Source: Rhodococcus sp. 14-2470-1b
GTDB lineage: Bacteria; Actinomycetota; Actinomycetes; Mycobacteriales; Mycobacteriaceae
Assembly: GCF_002259415.1 (NCBI RefSeq)
Contig: NZ_NPFY01000022.1
Span: 62,001 to 126,000 of the forward strand
Length of the DNA stretch: 64,000 nucleotides
Reading direction: 5' to 3'
Positions 8,778-19,726 of the stretch are shown here, in pieces. Made by a program: the position numbers and the translations under genes. The notes beneath the pieces were generated by a model, which saw only the letters and a list, made by a program, of their open reading frames with translations, did no database searches and was not told the origin of the DNA. Each line of letters starts with the position of its first letter. The first letter of the stretch is position 1.

Positions 8778-9572
8778 ATGGACACCCTGGGACTCGGACC
8801 ACTCGGAATCTCCATCGACGTCGGCCACTCGTATCTCGACGACGCCTGCGAACTGGAATCGCTCGGCTACTCCTCGCTGTGGCTCGCTGGTGGCCAGATC
8901 GATCGGTTGAGCAGGCTCTCCGACCTCGTGCGCGCGACGGCCACTGCAACGGTGGTGCCAGGCATCGTCCCGGTCGACGTGTACAGCGCGGCCCGAACCG
9001 GAGAACTCTACGACGAGCTGGAACCGTCGGGCAGATTCGTCCTCGGCCTCGGTGGTCCTCAGACTGCGAAGCCTCTCGCCGGCATGAACGCTTACCTCGA
9101 CGACCTGGCGGTGCCGTCGAGCAGGGTTCTTCTCGCTGCCCTGGGGCCCAAGAAGCTCGAACTCGCGCGCACCAGAGCTGCAGGGGCCGTCACGTTGCTC
9201 GTCACGCCGGACTACACAGCCGGCGCCAGGGAAATGCTGGGCGACGCAGTGCTGGCCATCGATCAGTTCGTCGTTCTGGAAGAAGATCCGACCTGGGCGC
9301 GAGAGGTTGCCCGCGAACCGATGTCTTTCCTCGCGTCGGTGCCTGGCTACCGACAGAATTTCCTGCGGATGGGCTTCACGAGCGAGGACGTCGACCAACT
9401 CAGCGACAGCCTCGTCGATTCGGTGGTTGCGTGGGGGAGTGCCGACGACATCGCACGACGAGTGGACGAGCACTGGCAGGCCGGTGCCGACCACGTGGTG
9501 CTGGCGCCGCTCGGTGCATCGAGCCTGGCCGCGGGACGGGCGCTGTCCGAGCTGGTCCGTGTACCAAAGTAG
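8778..9572 (+). CDS. Luciferase-like, probably F420-dependent oxidoreductase
   Basis: This 264-residue protein has a bacterial-luciferase-type TIM-barrel pattern: N-terminal beta strand LGPLGISIDVG, a SLWLAGG strand, GRFVLGLGGPQ, and the C-terminal WGSADDIARRVDEHWQAGAD typical of F420-dependent members. In mycobacteria and rhodococci such proteins use F420 rather than FMN, and an fbiC gene for F420 synthesis lies about 29 kb downstream. It is shorter than most members (300-350). The substrate is unknown. Twelve bases separate it from ychF. Confidence 0.8.
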   Translation: MDTLGLGPLGISIDVGHSYLDDACELESLGYSSLWLAGGQIDRLSRLSDLVRATATATVVPGIVPVDVYSAARTGELYDELEPSGRFVLGLGGPQTAKPLAGMNAYLDDLAVPSSRVLLAALGPKKLELARTRAAGAVTLLVTPDYTAGAREMLGDAVLAIDQFVVLEEDPTWAREVAREPMSFLASVPGYRQNFLRMGFTSEDVDQLSDSLVDSVVAWGSADDIARRVDEHWQAGADHVVLAPLGASSLAAGRALSELVRVPK

Positions 9573-9584
9573 ACTCCATAGACC

Positions 9585-10664
9585 GTGAGCCTCACCCTCG
9601 GAATCGTCGGACTGCCCAACGTCGGCAAGTCCACCCTCTTCAACGCATTGACCAAGAACGATGTGCTGGCCGCGAACTACCCGTTCGCGACCATCGAGCC
9701 CAACGTCGGTGTGGTGCCGTTGCCGGATCCGCGGCTGGGCAAGCTCGCCGAGGTCTTCGGTTCCGAGAAGGAGGTTCCGGCGCTCGTGTCGTTCGTCGAC
9801 ATCGCCGGCATCGTCAAGGGCGCGTCCGAGGGCGCTGGCCTGGGCAACAAGTTTCTCGCCAACATCCGTGAAGCCGACGCCATCTGCCAGGTCGTGCGTG
9901 TCTTCGCCGACGACGACGTCGTGCACGTCGACGGCCGTGTCGATCCCGCCGCCGACATCGAGGTCATCGAGACCGAGCTCGCGATCGCCGACCTCCAGAC
10001 GCTCGAAAAGGCCATCCCGCGCGTGGAGAAGGAAGCGCGGATCAAGAAGGACCGCAAGCCTGCACTCGACGCCGCCATCGCAGCGCAGGCAGTACTGAAC
10101 GACGGCAAGACACTGTTCTCCGCGAAGGACAAGCTCGACTTCGAGCTCCTCAAGGAGTTCCAGCTGCTCACCACGAAGCCGTTCCTCTACGTCTTCAACG
10201 CCGACGAATCGATCCTCACCGACGACGCACGCGTCGGCGAGCTCGCACGATCCGTCGCGCCCGCAGACGCGGTGTTCCTCGACGCCAAGATCGAATCCGA
10301 GCTCCTCGAACTCGACGCCGAATCGGCCGCCGAACTGCTCGAGAGCGTCGGCCAGACCGAACCGGGCCTCGACGCCCTGGCCCGCGCCGGCTTCCACACC
10401 CTCGGCTTGCAGACCTACCTCACGGCAGGACCGAAAGAAGCCCGCGCGTGGACGATCCACCAGGGTGACACCGCGCCCCAAGCTGCAGGCGTCATCCACA
10501 CCGACTTCGAGCGCGGCTTCATCAAAGCCGAAATCGTCAGCTACGACGACCTCATCGAAGCCGGCTCCATGGCCTCGGCCAAGGCCGCAGGCAAAGTCCG
10601 TATGGAGGGCAAGGACTACATCATGGTCGACGGCGACGTCGTGGAGTTCCGCTTCAACGTCTAG
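9585..10664 (+). CDS. ychF: Redox-regulated ATPase YchF (OLA1/Obg family)
   Basis: The 359-residue protein carries a P-loop GLPNVGKSTLF near the N terminus, the switch motif DIAGIVKGASEG, and NADE in place of the NKxD of true GTPases, which explains the ATP preference of YchF. The C-terminal TGS domain (about 275-358) ends with the conserved KDYIMVDGDVVEFRFNV. It is associated with ribosomes and stress responses. The start is GTG 9585 (MSLTLGIVGLPN). It is highly conserved and not odd. Confidence 0.97.
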   Translation: MSLTLGIVGLPNVGKSTLFNALTKNDVLAANYPFATIEPNVGVVPLPDPRLGKLAEVFGSEKEVPALVSFVDIAGIVKGASEGAGLGNKFLANIREADAICQVVRVFADDDVVHVDGRVDPAADIEVIETELAIADLQTLEKAIPRVEKEARIKKDRKPALDAAIAAQAVLNDGKTLFSAKDKLDFELLKEFQLLTTKPFLYVFNADESILTDDARVGELARSVAPADAVFLDAKIESELLELDAESAAELLESVGQTEPGLDALARAGFHTLGLQTYLTAGPKEARAWTIHQGDTAPQAAGVIHTDFERGFIKAEIVSYDDLIEAGSMASAKAAGKVRMEGKDYIMVDGDVVEFRFNV

Positions 10665-10741
10665 ACAGCGCTTCACCCGCTTCGCCTATCCTTTCGGAGA
10701 GCGGAACGTACGGCGGTCGATGATCACGGACGAGGCGATCG

Positions 10742-12298
10742 ATGAAGAAGTTCTTGGCGGCACTGGTGTGTGTGCTGCTCGTAGGCGGATGCACTACTTC
10801 AACGGACGACCGACCAGAACTACAGGACCCGTTGTCCGTGGACACCGCGACGGGCCTGCTGCGCGGTAGCGAGGTCGGTGGCACGCGGCAGTATCTCGGA
10901 GTTCGATATGCGCAGCCACCTGTAGGTGATCTGCGGTGGGCATTGCCGGAAGCAGCGCCGGACACCGATGACGTCGTCGACGCCACGTCGTTCGGCGCGC
11001 GGTGCCCGCAGGGGACCGGCCCGGATCTGCAGACCGACGAGGACTGCCTGTTTCTGAACGTGACGGTTCCTTCGGGCGCGGGTGACGGCCGGCTCCCGGT
11101 CGTCGTGTGGTGGCACGGGGGCGGTTTCACCAGCGGCGCGGGCTCGGACTACGACGCCACGCGTTTCGCCGAACAGGGCAACGTGATCGTAGTGACGGTC
11201 AACTATCGGCTCGGAATGCTCGGCTATCTCGGTCTCCCCGGACTGGAGGGCTCCGGCAACTTCGGGCTCGCCGATCAGCTCCTTGCGCTGAAGTGGGCGA
11301 ACGACAACGCCGAGGCGTTCGGTGGCGATCCCGACAACGTGACCGTGATGGGGGAGTCGGCCGGAGGAATGTCTGCCTGTGCAGCGCTGGGATCACCTGC
11401 TGCGGAGGGGCTCGTCGACAAAGCGATCATTCAATCGGGGTCGTGCCTGATCGATTGGCCCGCCGGAACTCTCTACCCGGGGCTGCCCGAGTTGACGCCG
11501 TACGCTCCGCTCGCAGAAAGCGAAGCAACGGGCAGTGCAATCGCAGATACTCTGGGCTGCACCGACGATCAGCTGCGTTGCCTGCGGGAGTTGCCCGTCG
11601 AGAAGGTGGTCGAGCAGTCGTCGTCGTTCGGCAACGGTCTTGCCTACGGTACGGACCTGCTACCGACAGATCCTGCAGACGCAGTTCGAAACGGACGCAC
11701 GCTGCCGATCCCAGTGATCATGGGTGGTAACGCGGACGAGCACCGATCGTTCGTCGGGGGTGCGTTGCTGGCAGATCCGACGTCCGTCACCGACGAGACC
11801 TACGGGTCGCTCATCCAGCAGGCATTCGGCACGCGTGCGGGCGAGGTGGAACAGCGTTACCCGAGAAACGGATTCGACAGTGCAGCACTGGCATGGTCCA
11901 CCCTGGTCACCGATGCGGCCTGGTCGTGCCCGATGCTCGACACGTCCGCGTTGCTTTCTACGAACGCAGACGTGTGGTCCTACGAATTCGCCGACGAGAC
12001 AGCACCGGATGTGAGCGGTGTATCGGCCACAGGATTGGCTCAGGGCGCTGCACATGCGACCGATCTCCCGTATACGTTCGACCTGAACGGCAGCGACCTT
12101 CTCACCGGTCCGGGCCAGAAGGAACTGGCCTCGAAGATGATCGATGCGTGGTCCGAATTCGCGCGATCCGGCAACCCGGGCGACGCCTGGCCGAAGACAA
12201 CGGACGCCAGCGGTCCGGTGCTGGAATTCGGCAACCCGGACACCGCGGTGGCCAACTACCACGACGCTCACCAGTGCGGGTTCTGGGATTCGTTCTGA
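10742..12298 (+). CDS. Type-B carboxylesterase/lipase, lipoprotein
   Basis: The 518-residue secreted esterase has an N-terminal lipobox (VLLVGGC, Cys about 18), so it should be anchored to the outer face of the membrane. The alpha/beta hydrolase shows the carboxylesterase signature with the nucleophile Ser206 in GESAGG, the oxyanion loop WWHGGGF, and EDCLFLNV typical of type-B enzymes. It hydrolyses carboxylic esters; the natural substrate is unknown. ATG 10742 is taken as the start because it directly precedes the signal peptide. The 3' end nearly abuts the convergent gene at 12306. Confidence 0.9.
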   Translation: MKKFLAALVCVLLVGGCTTSTDDRPELQDPLSVDTATGLLRGSEVGGTRQYLGVRYAQPPVGDLRWALPEAAPDTDDVVDATSFGARCPQGTGPDLQTDEDCLFLNVTVPSGAGDGRLPVVVWWHGGGFTSGAGSDYDATRFAEQGNVIVVTVNYRLGMLGYLGLPGLEGSGNFGLADQLLALKWANDNAEAFGGDPDNVTVMGESAGGMSACAALGSPAAEGLVDKAIIQSGSCLIDWPAGTLYPGLPELTPYAPLAESEATGSAIADTLGCTDDQLRCLRELPVEKVVEQSSSFGNGLAYGTDLLPTDPADAVRNGRTLPIPVIMGGNADEHRSFVGGALLADPTSVTDETYGSLIQQAFGTRAGEVEQRYPRNGFDSAALAWSTLVTDAAWSCPMLDTSALLSTNADVWSYEFADETAPDVSGVSATGLAQGAAHATDLPYTFDLNGSDLLTGPGQKELASKMIDAWSEFARSGNPGDAWPKTTDASGPVLEFGNPDTAVANYHDAHQCGFWDSF

Positions 12299-12305
12299 CC
12301 GGTAT

Positions 12306-13469
12306 TCACTTGCCGCGCAGTCGCTTTTCCAGGGGCGTCGGGAAGGACGGTACGACGGCGGTGCCGTTCAGTAGTGCGGTGATCCGCTCGGCTTCGGCGG
12401 TGACCTCGGCGGTGTTGGATCCGATGTCCTCGAACAGTTCGGTCGCTACTTCGCCTGTCGGCGTGACTGCCCATCCGCCGACGATTCGGCCGTCGAGCCA
12501 GATGGTGGGACCGATGTTGCCGAAGGTGTCGAACAGCGGTGCCTTGTAGTCACCGAGGTACCAGTCGCGGTGCTTCCAGCCCATCGGCGTCGGGTCGAGG
12601 GCGGGGAGCAGCACGACGCCGCGCGCGGAGCCGGACAGGTCCGTGTCCGGCAGCATGATGCCTTCGCCTGCAGTCAGTTCGACGGCGACCGTGTCGATCG
12701 CTGCCACGGCCGCTCGCGTCTGGGTCTTGTTCCATCCTGTCCACCATTGGATGTCGTCGATGGTCGCCGGGCCGAACACTTCGAGCCACCTGCGCACGAG
12801 TTCTCGACGGCTTTCGGTCTCGTCGACGACGGGAATGCCGCCCGGCCACCAATGATCGATCGGCGCCCATGCGTGCCGCCGTGATGTCCAGGCGCCGCGA
12901 GGTTCGACCCGAACCATCTTTCCTTCGGCTGCCATCATCACCAGGACTTCGGAGGTGACGTATCGCTTGACGTCGTAGACCTTGTCGGTCGTGGGCAGAA
13001 ACGCGGTCTTGAGCAGTGGAACCGCCGCGGACAACTCGGCTCCCGTTGCCGTGCCGACGGCCTTCAGTCGTGCCTCGGTCTCATGTTCGACCTGCGCGAT
13101 CCATGCCGCGGGGTTCTCGACCACCGGATCGGTCGGTCCCTTCTGGACCTGCGTGAGCAGCCGTGTGCGCATTGTTCGTGCGACGCCGAGACTCGCCGCG
13201 GCATGGACGAGCGGTAGGTCGTCGTGTGCGAGGACGAACAGGGTTCGGCGCATCGCCATCGAGCGGACCAACGTCCGACGCTCGTACATCGCGTCGCGGA
13301 CGTCGTCGATGCCCAGCGACCGGGCCCGCGCGAGAACGGACAGGTAGACCGTCGCTGGATCGGTCGCGTGCAGTGCCAAGACCGATTCGACAACGCCTTC
13401 CGGCGTCGACGCAGACGCGAACTGTCGTGACACCAATCGAGCCCGGCGCTGTTCATCGGTGACCTTCAC
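12306..13469 (-). CDS. Winged helix DNA-binding domain protein (HTH_42/AlkX-YcaQ related)
   Basis: The 387-residue protein begins with the family pattern RLVSRQFA...VVESVLALHATDPATVYLS and the RSMAMRRTLFVL block, then a central IDDIQWWTGW and a C-terminal DTFGNIGPTIWLDGRIVGGW. This is the HTH_42 superfamily, which includes DNA glycosylases such as AlkX/YcaQ that open interstrand crosslinks. Actinobacterial members of this subgroup have not, to my knowledge, been shown to be glycosylases. The start is taken at 13469 (MKVTDEQRRARL). Confidence 0.8.
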   Translation of the reverse strand: MKVTDEQRRARLVSRQFASASTPEGVVESVLALHATDPATVYLSVLARARSLGIDDVRDAMYERRTLVRSMAMRRTLFVLAHDDLPLVHAAASLGVARTMRTRLLTQVQKGPTDPVVENPAAWIAQVEHETEARLKAVGTATGAELSAAVPLLKTAFLPTTDKVYDVKRYVTSEVLVMMAAEGKMVRVEPRGAWTSRRHAWAPIDHWWPGGIPVVDETESRRELVRRWLEVFGPATIDDIQWWTGWNKTQTRAAVAAIDTVAVELTAGEGIMLPDTDLSGSARGVVLLPALDPTPMGWKHRDWYLGDYKAPLFDTFGNIGPTIWLDGRIVGGWAVTPTGEVATELFEDIGSNTAEVTAEAERITALLNGTAVVPSFPTPLEKRLRGK

Positions 13470-13504
13470 TCGAACAGTGTGCCTCGCGGGGCCGACATGG
13501 CACT

Positions 13505-13930
13505 ATGCCCTGCGTGGACGAATCGCAGAACCTGAAGGACCTGGCGCGCCTGAGGCGGGTGCGTGACCGGATGGATCGCGACTACGCTCAGCCACTGGAC
13601 GTCGAAGCGCTGGCGCGTGGTGTGCACGTGTCGGCCGGCTACCTGAGTCGGCAGTTCAAACTCGCCTACGGCGAATCCCCTTACTCGTACTTGATGACTC
13701 GCCGGATCGAACGTGCGATGGCGCTGCTGCGTCGAGGCGATCTGTCCGTCACTGACGTGTGCTTCGAAGTGGGGTGCTCTTCACTCGGCACGTTCAGCAC
13801 CCGCTTCACAGAGTTGGTGGGAATGTCGCCGAGCATCTACAAGCGACGTGCGGCCGGAGACGCGGCAGGCATACCGTCGTGTGTTGCGAAACAGGTGACG
13901 CGGCCGATCAGAAACGGCGCACGCCGATGA
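13505..13930 (+). CDS. AraC family transcriptional regulator (DNA-binding domain only)
   Basis: This 138-141-residue protein is essentially one AraC/XylS double helix-turn-helix (about residues 20-115: LARGVHVSAGYLSRQFK and VTDVCFEVGCSSLGTFSTRF). It lacks any ligand-binding domain. The start may be ATG 13505 or GTG 13514. In relatives such short AraC proteins often sit beside a VOC/glyoxalase gene; none is adjacent here. The gap to the divergent gene is only 35 bp. The target is unknown. Confidence 0.85.
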   Translation: MPCVDESQNLKDLARLRRVRDRMDRDYAQPLDVEALARGVHVSAGYLSRQFKLAYGESPYSYLMTRRIERAMALLRRGDLSVTDVCFEVGCSSLGTFSTRFTELVGMSPSIYKRRAAGDAAGIPSCVAKQVTRPIRNGARR

Positions 13931-13961
13931 AGTGTCGAGACGCTCACCTGCGCAGCTCCGT

Positions 13962-14921
13962 CTACAACTCGATTCCGGTTGCCTCGACCACCGTCGACCA
14001 CAGGGCGTCTCTGGCTTCGGGGGAGTCCTTGCGCCACGACGGGTAGTGGGTCGGCCGGATGGCTCGGTCGTGCCAGAACTTTCCGGTGCTGGTCAGTGCT
14101 TCGTCGCCGGCGGCGAGCCAGACGATGGTGTCCGCGCCTTCGTCGGGTGTGCGGAGGATGGGTTTCATGACCGTGCCGAACATCGGAATCGAGTCCGTCA
14201 CTCCCGGCGTCGCGGCCCAGCCGGGGTGCATGCTGTGCACGACCGGGTCGTGTTCTTCGGTCATGCGCTGAGCGAGTTGCTCGGCGACGACCACCTGCAT
14301 GCGCTTGGTACGGGCGTACGCCGTCATGCCGGAGTACTTTCCGGAGGCGAACTCGAAGTCTCGCGTGTGCAACGGCACCGGATACATGCCGCCGCTGGAG
14401 ACGAACACGACCCGGGATCCGGCGTCGAACAGTTCCCTGGCGCCGACGGTCAGGGCGACGGGGCCGAGGACGTGCGTCGCGAAGGCGGCCTCGTGGTTCT
14501 GTGCTGTCAGCGTTCGCTCTTCGGGCATGACTCCCGCACAGTGGACGATGGCATGCAGCCCGGTCAGCTCCGACGTCAGGTCCGTCACCAGCCGTGCGAC
14601 CGAATCGAGGTCGCTGACGTCGCATTCTCGGACGACGATCGACGCTTCCGATGCAGCTGTCCTGATGATCCCGGCGGACTTCTCGAGTCTTTCGGCCGAT
14701 CGTCCGACGAGGTGTACCCGGGCGCCGAGTTTCGCGAGGGACGTCGCTGTCGCGGCTCCGAGTCCGGAGCTTCCGCCGGTGACGACAACGTCGATCGGTT
14801 CGGGAAACGGTGCCGGGTCCGACGCCCAGAACCTACTGCGCACCGTCGACCCGATGCGGGAGTAACCGGCTACGACGGTTCGATCGAGGACGGTGTCGAG
14901 GATGCGCGTCACGGAGACCAT
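13962..14921 (-). CDS. SDR family NAD(P)-dependent oxidoreductase
   Basis: The 319-residue extended SDR has a ~40-residue N-terminal extension before the cofactor motif TGGSSGLG, then the NAG-equivalent HCAGVMPEE, SSGGMY, and the active-site YARTK (Y-x3-K). The family resembles retinol-dehydrogenase-like and WW-domain-type SDRs. The start at ATG 14921 (MVSVTRILDT) is preferred over 14978, because the longer form would overlap the divergent amylosucrase start at 14957. The substrate is unknown. Confidence 0.85.
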   Translation of the reverse strand: MVSVTRILDTVLDRTVVAGYSRIGSTVRSRFWASDPAPFPEPIDVVVTGGSSGLGAATATSLAKLGARVHLVGRSAERLEKSAGIIRTAASEASIVVRECDVSDLDSVARLVTDLTSELTGLHAIVHCAGVMPEERTLTAQNHEAAFATHVLGPVALTVGARELFDAGSRVVFVSSGGMYPVPLHTRDFEFASGKYSGMTAYARTKRMQVVVAEQLAQRMTEEHDPVVHSMHPGWAATPGVTDSIPMFGTVMKPILRTPDEGADTIVWLAAGDEALTSTGKFWHDRAIRPTHYPSWRKDSPEARDALWSTVVEATGIEL

Positions 14922-14956
14922 GCGTCCTTCGTACCCCACCGTGCCATCATGCAAGC

Positions 14957-16858
<1,902 letters not shown>

Positions 16859-16942
16859 GAATCGGCGAAGAAGCGAAGGCGTTATATCCCTGTTACCCTG
16901 CCTCCCGAAGGTCGTCGGATATCGGACGTTAGGGACTCGTTG

Positions 16943-17929
16943 ATGTTTTCTCGTGCTCGCAGCTCGGTCGGGTCGCTCCGCGGGCTACGCTCCCGCCTGC
17001 TGTTGGGTCTCGTCACCGTGCTGGTCGCGGCGTTCGGTGCCACCTTCGTGGGGACGGGTGTTGCGCAGGCCGATTCCGCGCTGGTCTACGTCCACTCGGA
17101 CGCGATGAACAAGGACATCCCCGTCAAGGTCCTGAAAGCTGCAGGTGAGGGCCCCGCTCCGACGATCTATCTGCTCGACGGTCTGCGTGCGCCGGACGAC
17201 AACAACGGCTGGCTCATCGAGACCGACGTGGAGCAGTTCTTCGCCGACAAGCACGTCAACGTGGTCATCCCGTTCGGCGGCGGCGGAACCTTCTACACCG
17301 ACTGGGAGCGCCCCGACCCCAAGCTGGGCGTCGTGAAGTGGGAGACCTTCCTGACGCAGGAGCTACCGCCGGTCATGTCCGCGCAGTTCGGCAGCGACGG
17401 CGTCAACAACGCAGTCGCCGGTCTGTCCATGAGCGGCACCTCCGCGCTGAACCTGGCCGCAAACCACCCCGACTTCTACAAGGCCGTTGCATCGTTCAGT
17501 GGCTACCCGACGGCCAGCAGCCCCGGCTACGCGCAGGGTATCCAGGTGTCGGTCGGCGAAATGGGTGGCAATGCGCGCAACATGTGGGGCGCATGGCCGT
17601 CGGCGTCGTGGCTCGCCAACGATCCGCTGCTCAACGTCGGCAAGCTCCGCAACACTAAGGTGTTCGTCTCGGCCGGTACCGGTTCGCCGCTGACCGATCC
17701 GACCGTCAACCCGGTCAGCGCCAGCTTCGACCCCGTCAAGTTCGCACAGATGGTTCCCCTCGAGACTGCGTCGGGTCTGTCCAGTCGCGCCTACGTCGGA
17801 GCACTCCGCGCAACCGGCAACAATCCGGAGGTGCGCATCACCGGAGTCGGAACGCACTGGTGGAACTTCTGGGAAGAGCACCTGAAGGACGCATGGTTCA
17901 CCACCTTCGCACCGACTCTGGGACAGTAG
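16943..17929 (+). CDS. Antigen-85-like mycolyltransferase / secreted esterase
   Basis: The 328-residue protein has a long signal peptide (SRLLLGLVTVLVAAFG...AQA, cut near residue 43) and the alpha/beta fold of the Ag85 family. The nucleophile is Ser162 in GLSMSGTSAL (GLSMAASSAL in Ag85) and the catalytic His is His305 in GTHWWNFWEEH. Ag85 enzymes transfer mycolic acid from trehalose monomycolate to arabinogalactan or trehalose in the outer envelope. ATG 16943 has AGGGA 7 bases upstream. It fits an organism with mycolic acids. Confidence 0.9.
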   Translation: MFSRARSSVGSLRGLRSRLLLGLVTVLVAAFGATFVGTGVAQADSALVYVHSDAMNKDIPVKVLKAAGEGPAPTIYLLDGLRAPDDNNGWLIETDVEQFFADKHVNVVIPFGGGGTFYTDWERPDPKLGVVKWETFLTQELPPVMSAQFGSDGVNNAVAGLSMSGTSALNLAANHPDFYKAVASFSGYPTASSPGYAQGIQVSVGEMGGNARNMWGAWPSASWLANDPLLNVGKLRNTKVFVSAGTGSPLTDPTVNPVSASFDPVKFAQMVPLETASGLSSRAYVGALRATGNNPEVRITGVGTHWWNFWEEHLKDAWFTTFAPTLGQ

Positions 17930-17955
17930 GCGTTCTCTCGTATTAGCGTGCACGC

Positions 17956-18321
17956 ATGACTGCACCCAAGATCGAGGTCGACTACACCGTCCTGGACTGC
18001 CCGGACCCGACTGCTCTCGCCGGGTTCTACGCACAGGTTCTCGGATGGAAGCCCACGAGCGACGACGGCGACTGGGTGGTGATTCAGGGACCGGGGGAAC
18101 TTCGCCTCGCGTTTCAACGAGCCCCCGAGTTCACTCCCATCGACTGGCCGTCCGACGGCATCAAGATCCACCTGGATTTCGTCGTCGACGACATGCAGGA
18201 AGCCGAGGACTACGTCCTCGGAATCGGCGCGACGAAGATCGAAGGCAACGAGAACCACCCCGGCTTCGCCGTGTTCCAGGACCCCGTCGGTCACCTGTTC
18301 TGCCTGTGCCGCAGAGGATGA
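17956..18321 (+). CDS. VOC family protein (glyoxalase-like)
   Basis: The 121-residue single-domain vicinal-oxygen-chelate protein has the typical opening (VLDCPDPTALAGFYAQVLGW) and the closing FQDPVGHLFCLC. Such actinobacterial VOC proteins may be lyases, dioxygenases or resistance proteins; metal ligands are not clear enough to choose. It is followed 13 bp later by an SRPBCC gene in the same direction. Confidence 0.85.
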   Translation: MTAPKIEVDYTVLDCPDPTALAGFYAQVLGWKPTSDDGDWVVIQGPGELRLAFQRAPEFTPIDWPSDGIKIHLDFVVDDMQEAEDYVLGIGATKIEGNENHPGFAVFQDPVGHLFCLCRRG

Positions 18322-18334
18322 CTACTATTCGCGC

Positions 18335-18808
18335 ATGAGCTCTTTCCTGGTAGAACGCTCGACGGTGATCAACGCGTCGCCGGACAAGATCCACCCGTTG
18401 ATCAACGACCTCCGTGAGTGGCGTACCTGGTCACCGTGGGAAGGCGCCGACCCCGATTTGTCACGGACCTACACAGGTCCGAGCACCGGTGTCGGCGCCT
18501 CCTACGCCTGGTCCGGCAACCGCAAGGCCGGGGCCGGATCGATGACGATCACGGATTCGAAGCCGGGTCAGATCGTCGTCCTCGACCTGGTGTTCACCAA
18601 ACCGTTCAAGGCGAAGAACGTCACCACGTTCACCATCGATCCCGGCGCGAACGGGTCCGAGATCACCTGGTCCATGACGGGGGAGAACAACCTCTTCTTC
18701 ACCCTGCTCGGAAAGCTCTTCCCGATGGACAAGGTCGTGGGGAAGGATTTCGAGAAGGGATTGGCTCAGCTCAAAGCACGAGCGGAAGGTCAGGCCGCCA
18801 GTTCGTGA
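18335..18808 (+). CDS. SRPBCC family protein (polyketide cyclase-like)
   Basis: The 157-residue START/Bet-v1-like fold begins FLVERSTVINASPDKIHPLINDL and contains WSPWEGADP and the ITWSMTGENN strand. It belongs to the SRPBCC group that binds hydrophobic ligands. The function is unknown. It is probably co-transcribed with the VOC gene. The last 19 bp overlap the convergent hydrolase gene ending at 18790. Confidence 0.85.
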   Translation: MSSFLVERSTVINASPDKIHPLINDLREWRTWSPWEGADPDLSRTYTGPSTGVGASYAWSGNRKAGAGSMTITDSKPGQIVVLDLVFTKPFKAKNVTTFTIDPGANGSEITWSMTGENNLFFTLLGKLFPMDKVVGKDFEKGLAQLKARAEGQAASS

Positions 18809-19668
18809 CGGCGGGATAACCGCTGATCAGCGTGCACCTGCAGCCACTGTGCGAGTACCTGGCAGCCGGTGAGGCCGCTTCCGTCGACCTCTCCGGCGTC
18901 GAGCGGTTCTACCGCGTACGCGATGTGGCGTCCGCCCGACGGATTGGCCACCGACCAACGACGCCACGCCAGGGTCTTCGGAAGGTACCCCGCGAGCTCC
19001 CGCAGTGCGACGCGTACGCGTCGGGCGTCCCTCCTCCATTGCCGCGGCGAGAAGCTGGTCTTCGACGCATTCTGAAAACCGTTGCTGCGGATCAGGTGCC
19101 ATACCTGTCGGAGCCACGACCGGGTCGTGCGGAACGACATCCACCTCGTGAGATCGGCGATATCGCGAATGTAGCTGTCCTCGCTGGCGTTGCAGATCAT
19201 GTCGTGTGGGTGCCCGATCCAGACCGTCTCGACCTCGGCCGGTACGTTCGGCCCGACGCCCGCGACTCCGCGACCGGAACACCCGTCGACGGCACCCTCG
19301 GGTTGCTGAGGATCGGAAATCAGTCCCGCTGCCGTCACCGCCGGCAAGTCGATCGCACCGGAGGCCATCTGTCCCAGAACTTCGCGGATGACCGAGCAGC
19401 CCTGCGAGTAGCCGATCAGTGCGACCGGTCCTCGGGTTGCTTCGACAGCAGCGATGAGTCTACGGACTCCCAGTGCGGTGCTGTGCCGATAGCTCAGCCC
19501 GCCGACTGCGACGGGACCGTACGACGCCGGGTAGCCGACCCATCGGCAGACGAACCGGTCGTCCAGTGCGCCGGTGACGTGGCCGAGCAGTCCCGTGACG
19601 AAAGTACGGTGATCGTCCGGTCGGGACTCTCCGGTTCCACCTACTGCGAGAACGGTCAGCTGGGTCAT
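18790..19668 (-). CDS. Cutinase/PE-PPE-like serine hydrolase
   Basis: This 292-residue protein is an alpha/beta hydrolase of the cutinase/PE-PPE/LysB group: Ser88 in GYSQG, a following region VIREVLGQM, an IGHPHDMIC stretch likely to hold the catalytic Asp, and a C-terminal GGRHIAY with a His. No signal peptide is evident (MTQLTVLAVGGTGES), so it would be cytosolic or exported another way. Relatives include mycobacterial PE-PPE-domain esterases and phage LysB mycolyl-arabinogalactan esterases. The substrate is unknown; a cell-envelope ester is a fair guess. Confidence 0.75.
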   Translation of the reverse strand: MTQLTVLAVGGTGESRPDDHRTFVTGLLGHVTGALDDRFVCRWVGYPASYGPVAVGGLSYRHSTALGVRRLIAAVEATRGPVALIGYSQGCSVIREVLGQMASGAIDLPAVTAAGLISDPQQPEGAVDGCSGRGVAGVGPNVPAEVETVWIGHPHDMICNASEDSYIRDIADLTRWMSFRTTRSWLRQVWHLIRSNGFQNASKTSFSPRQWRRDARRVRVALRELAGYLPKTLAWRRWSVANPSGGRHIAYAVEPLDAGEVDGSGLTGCQVLAQWLQVHADQRLSRRHELAA

Positions 19669-19726
19669 GTCCTCGACTATGACGCGGCATTCTGTGAAAT
19701 CTCTGGGAAGACGACCGCTACCGGGC

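Noticed and set aside
18790..19668. Prophage remnant based on the LysB-like hydrolase
   Set aside because: No integrase, capsid, holin or attachment repeats nearby; flanking genes are ordinary chromosomal genes.
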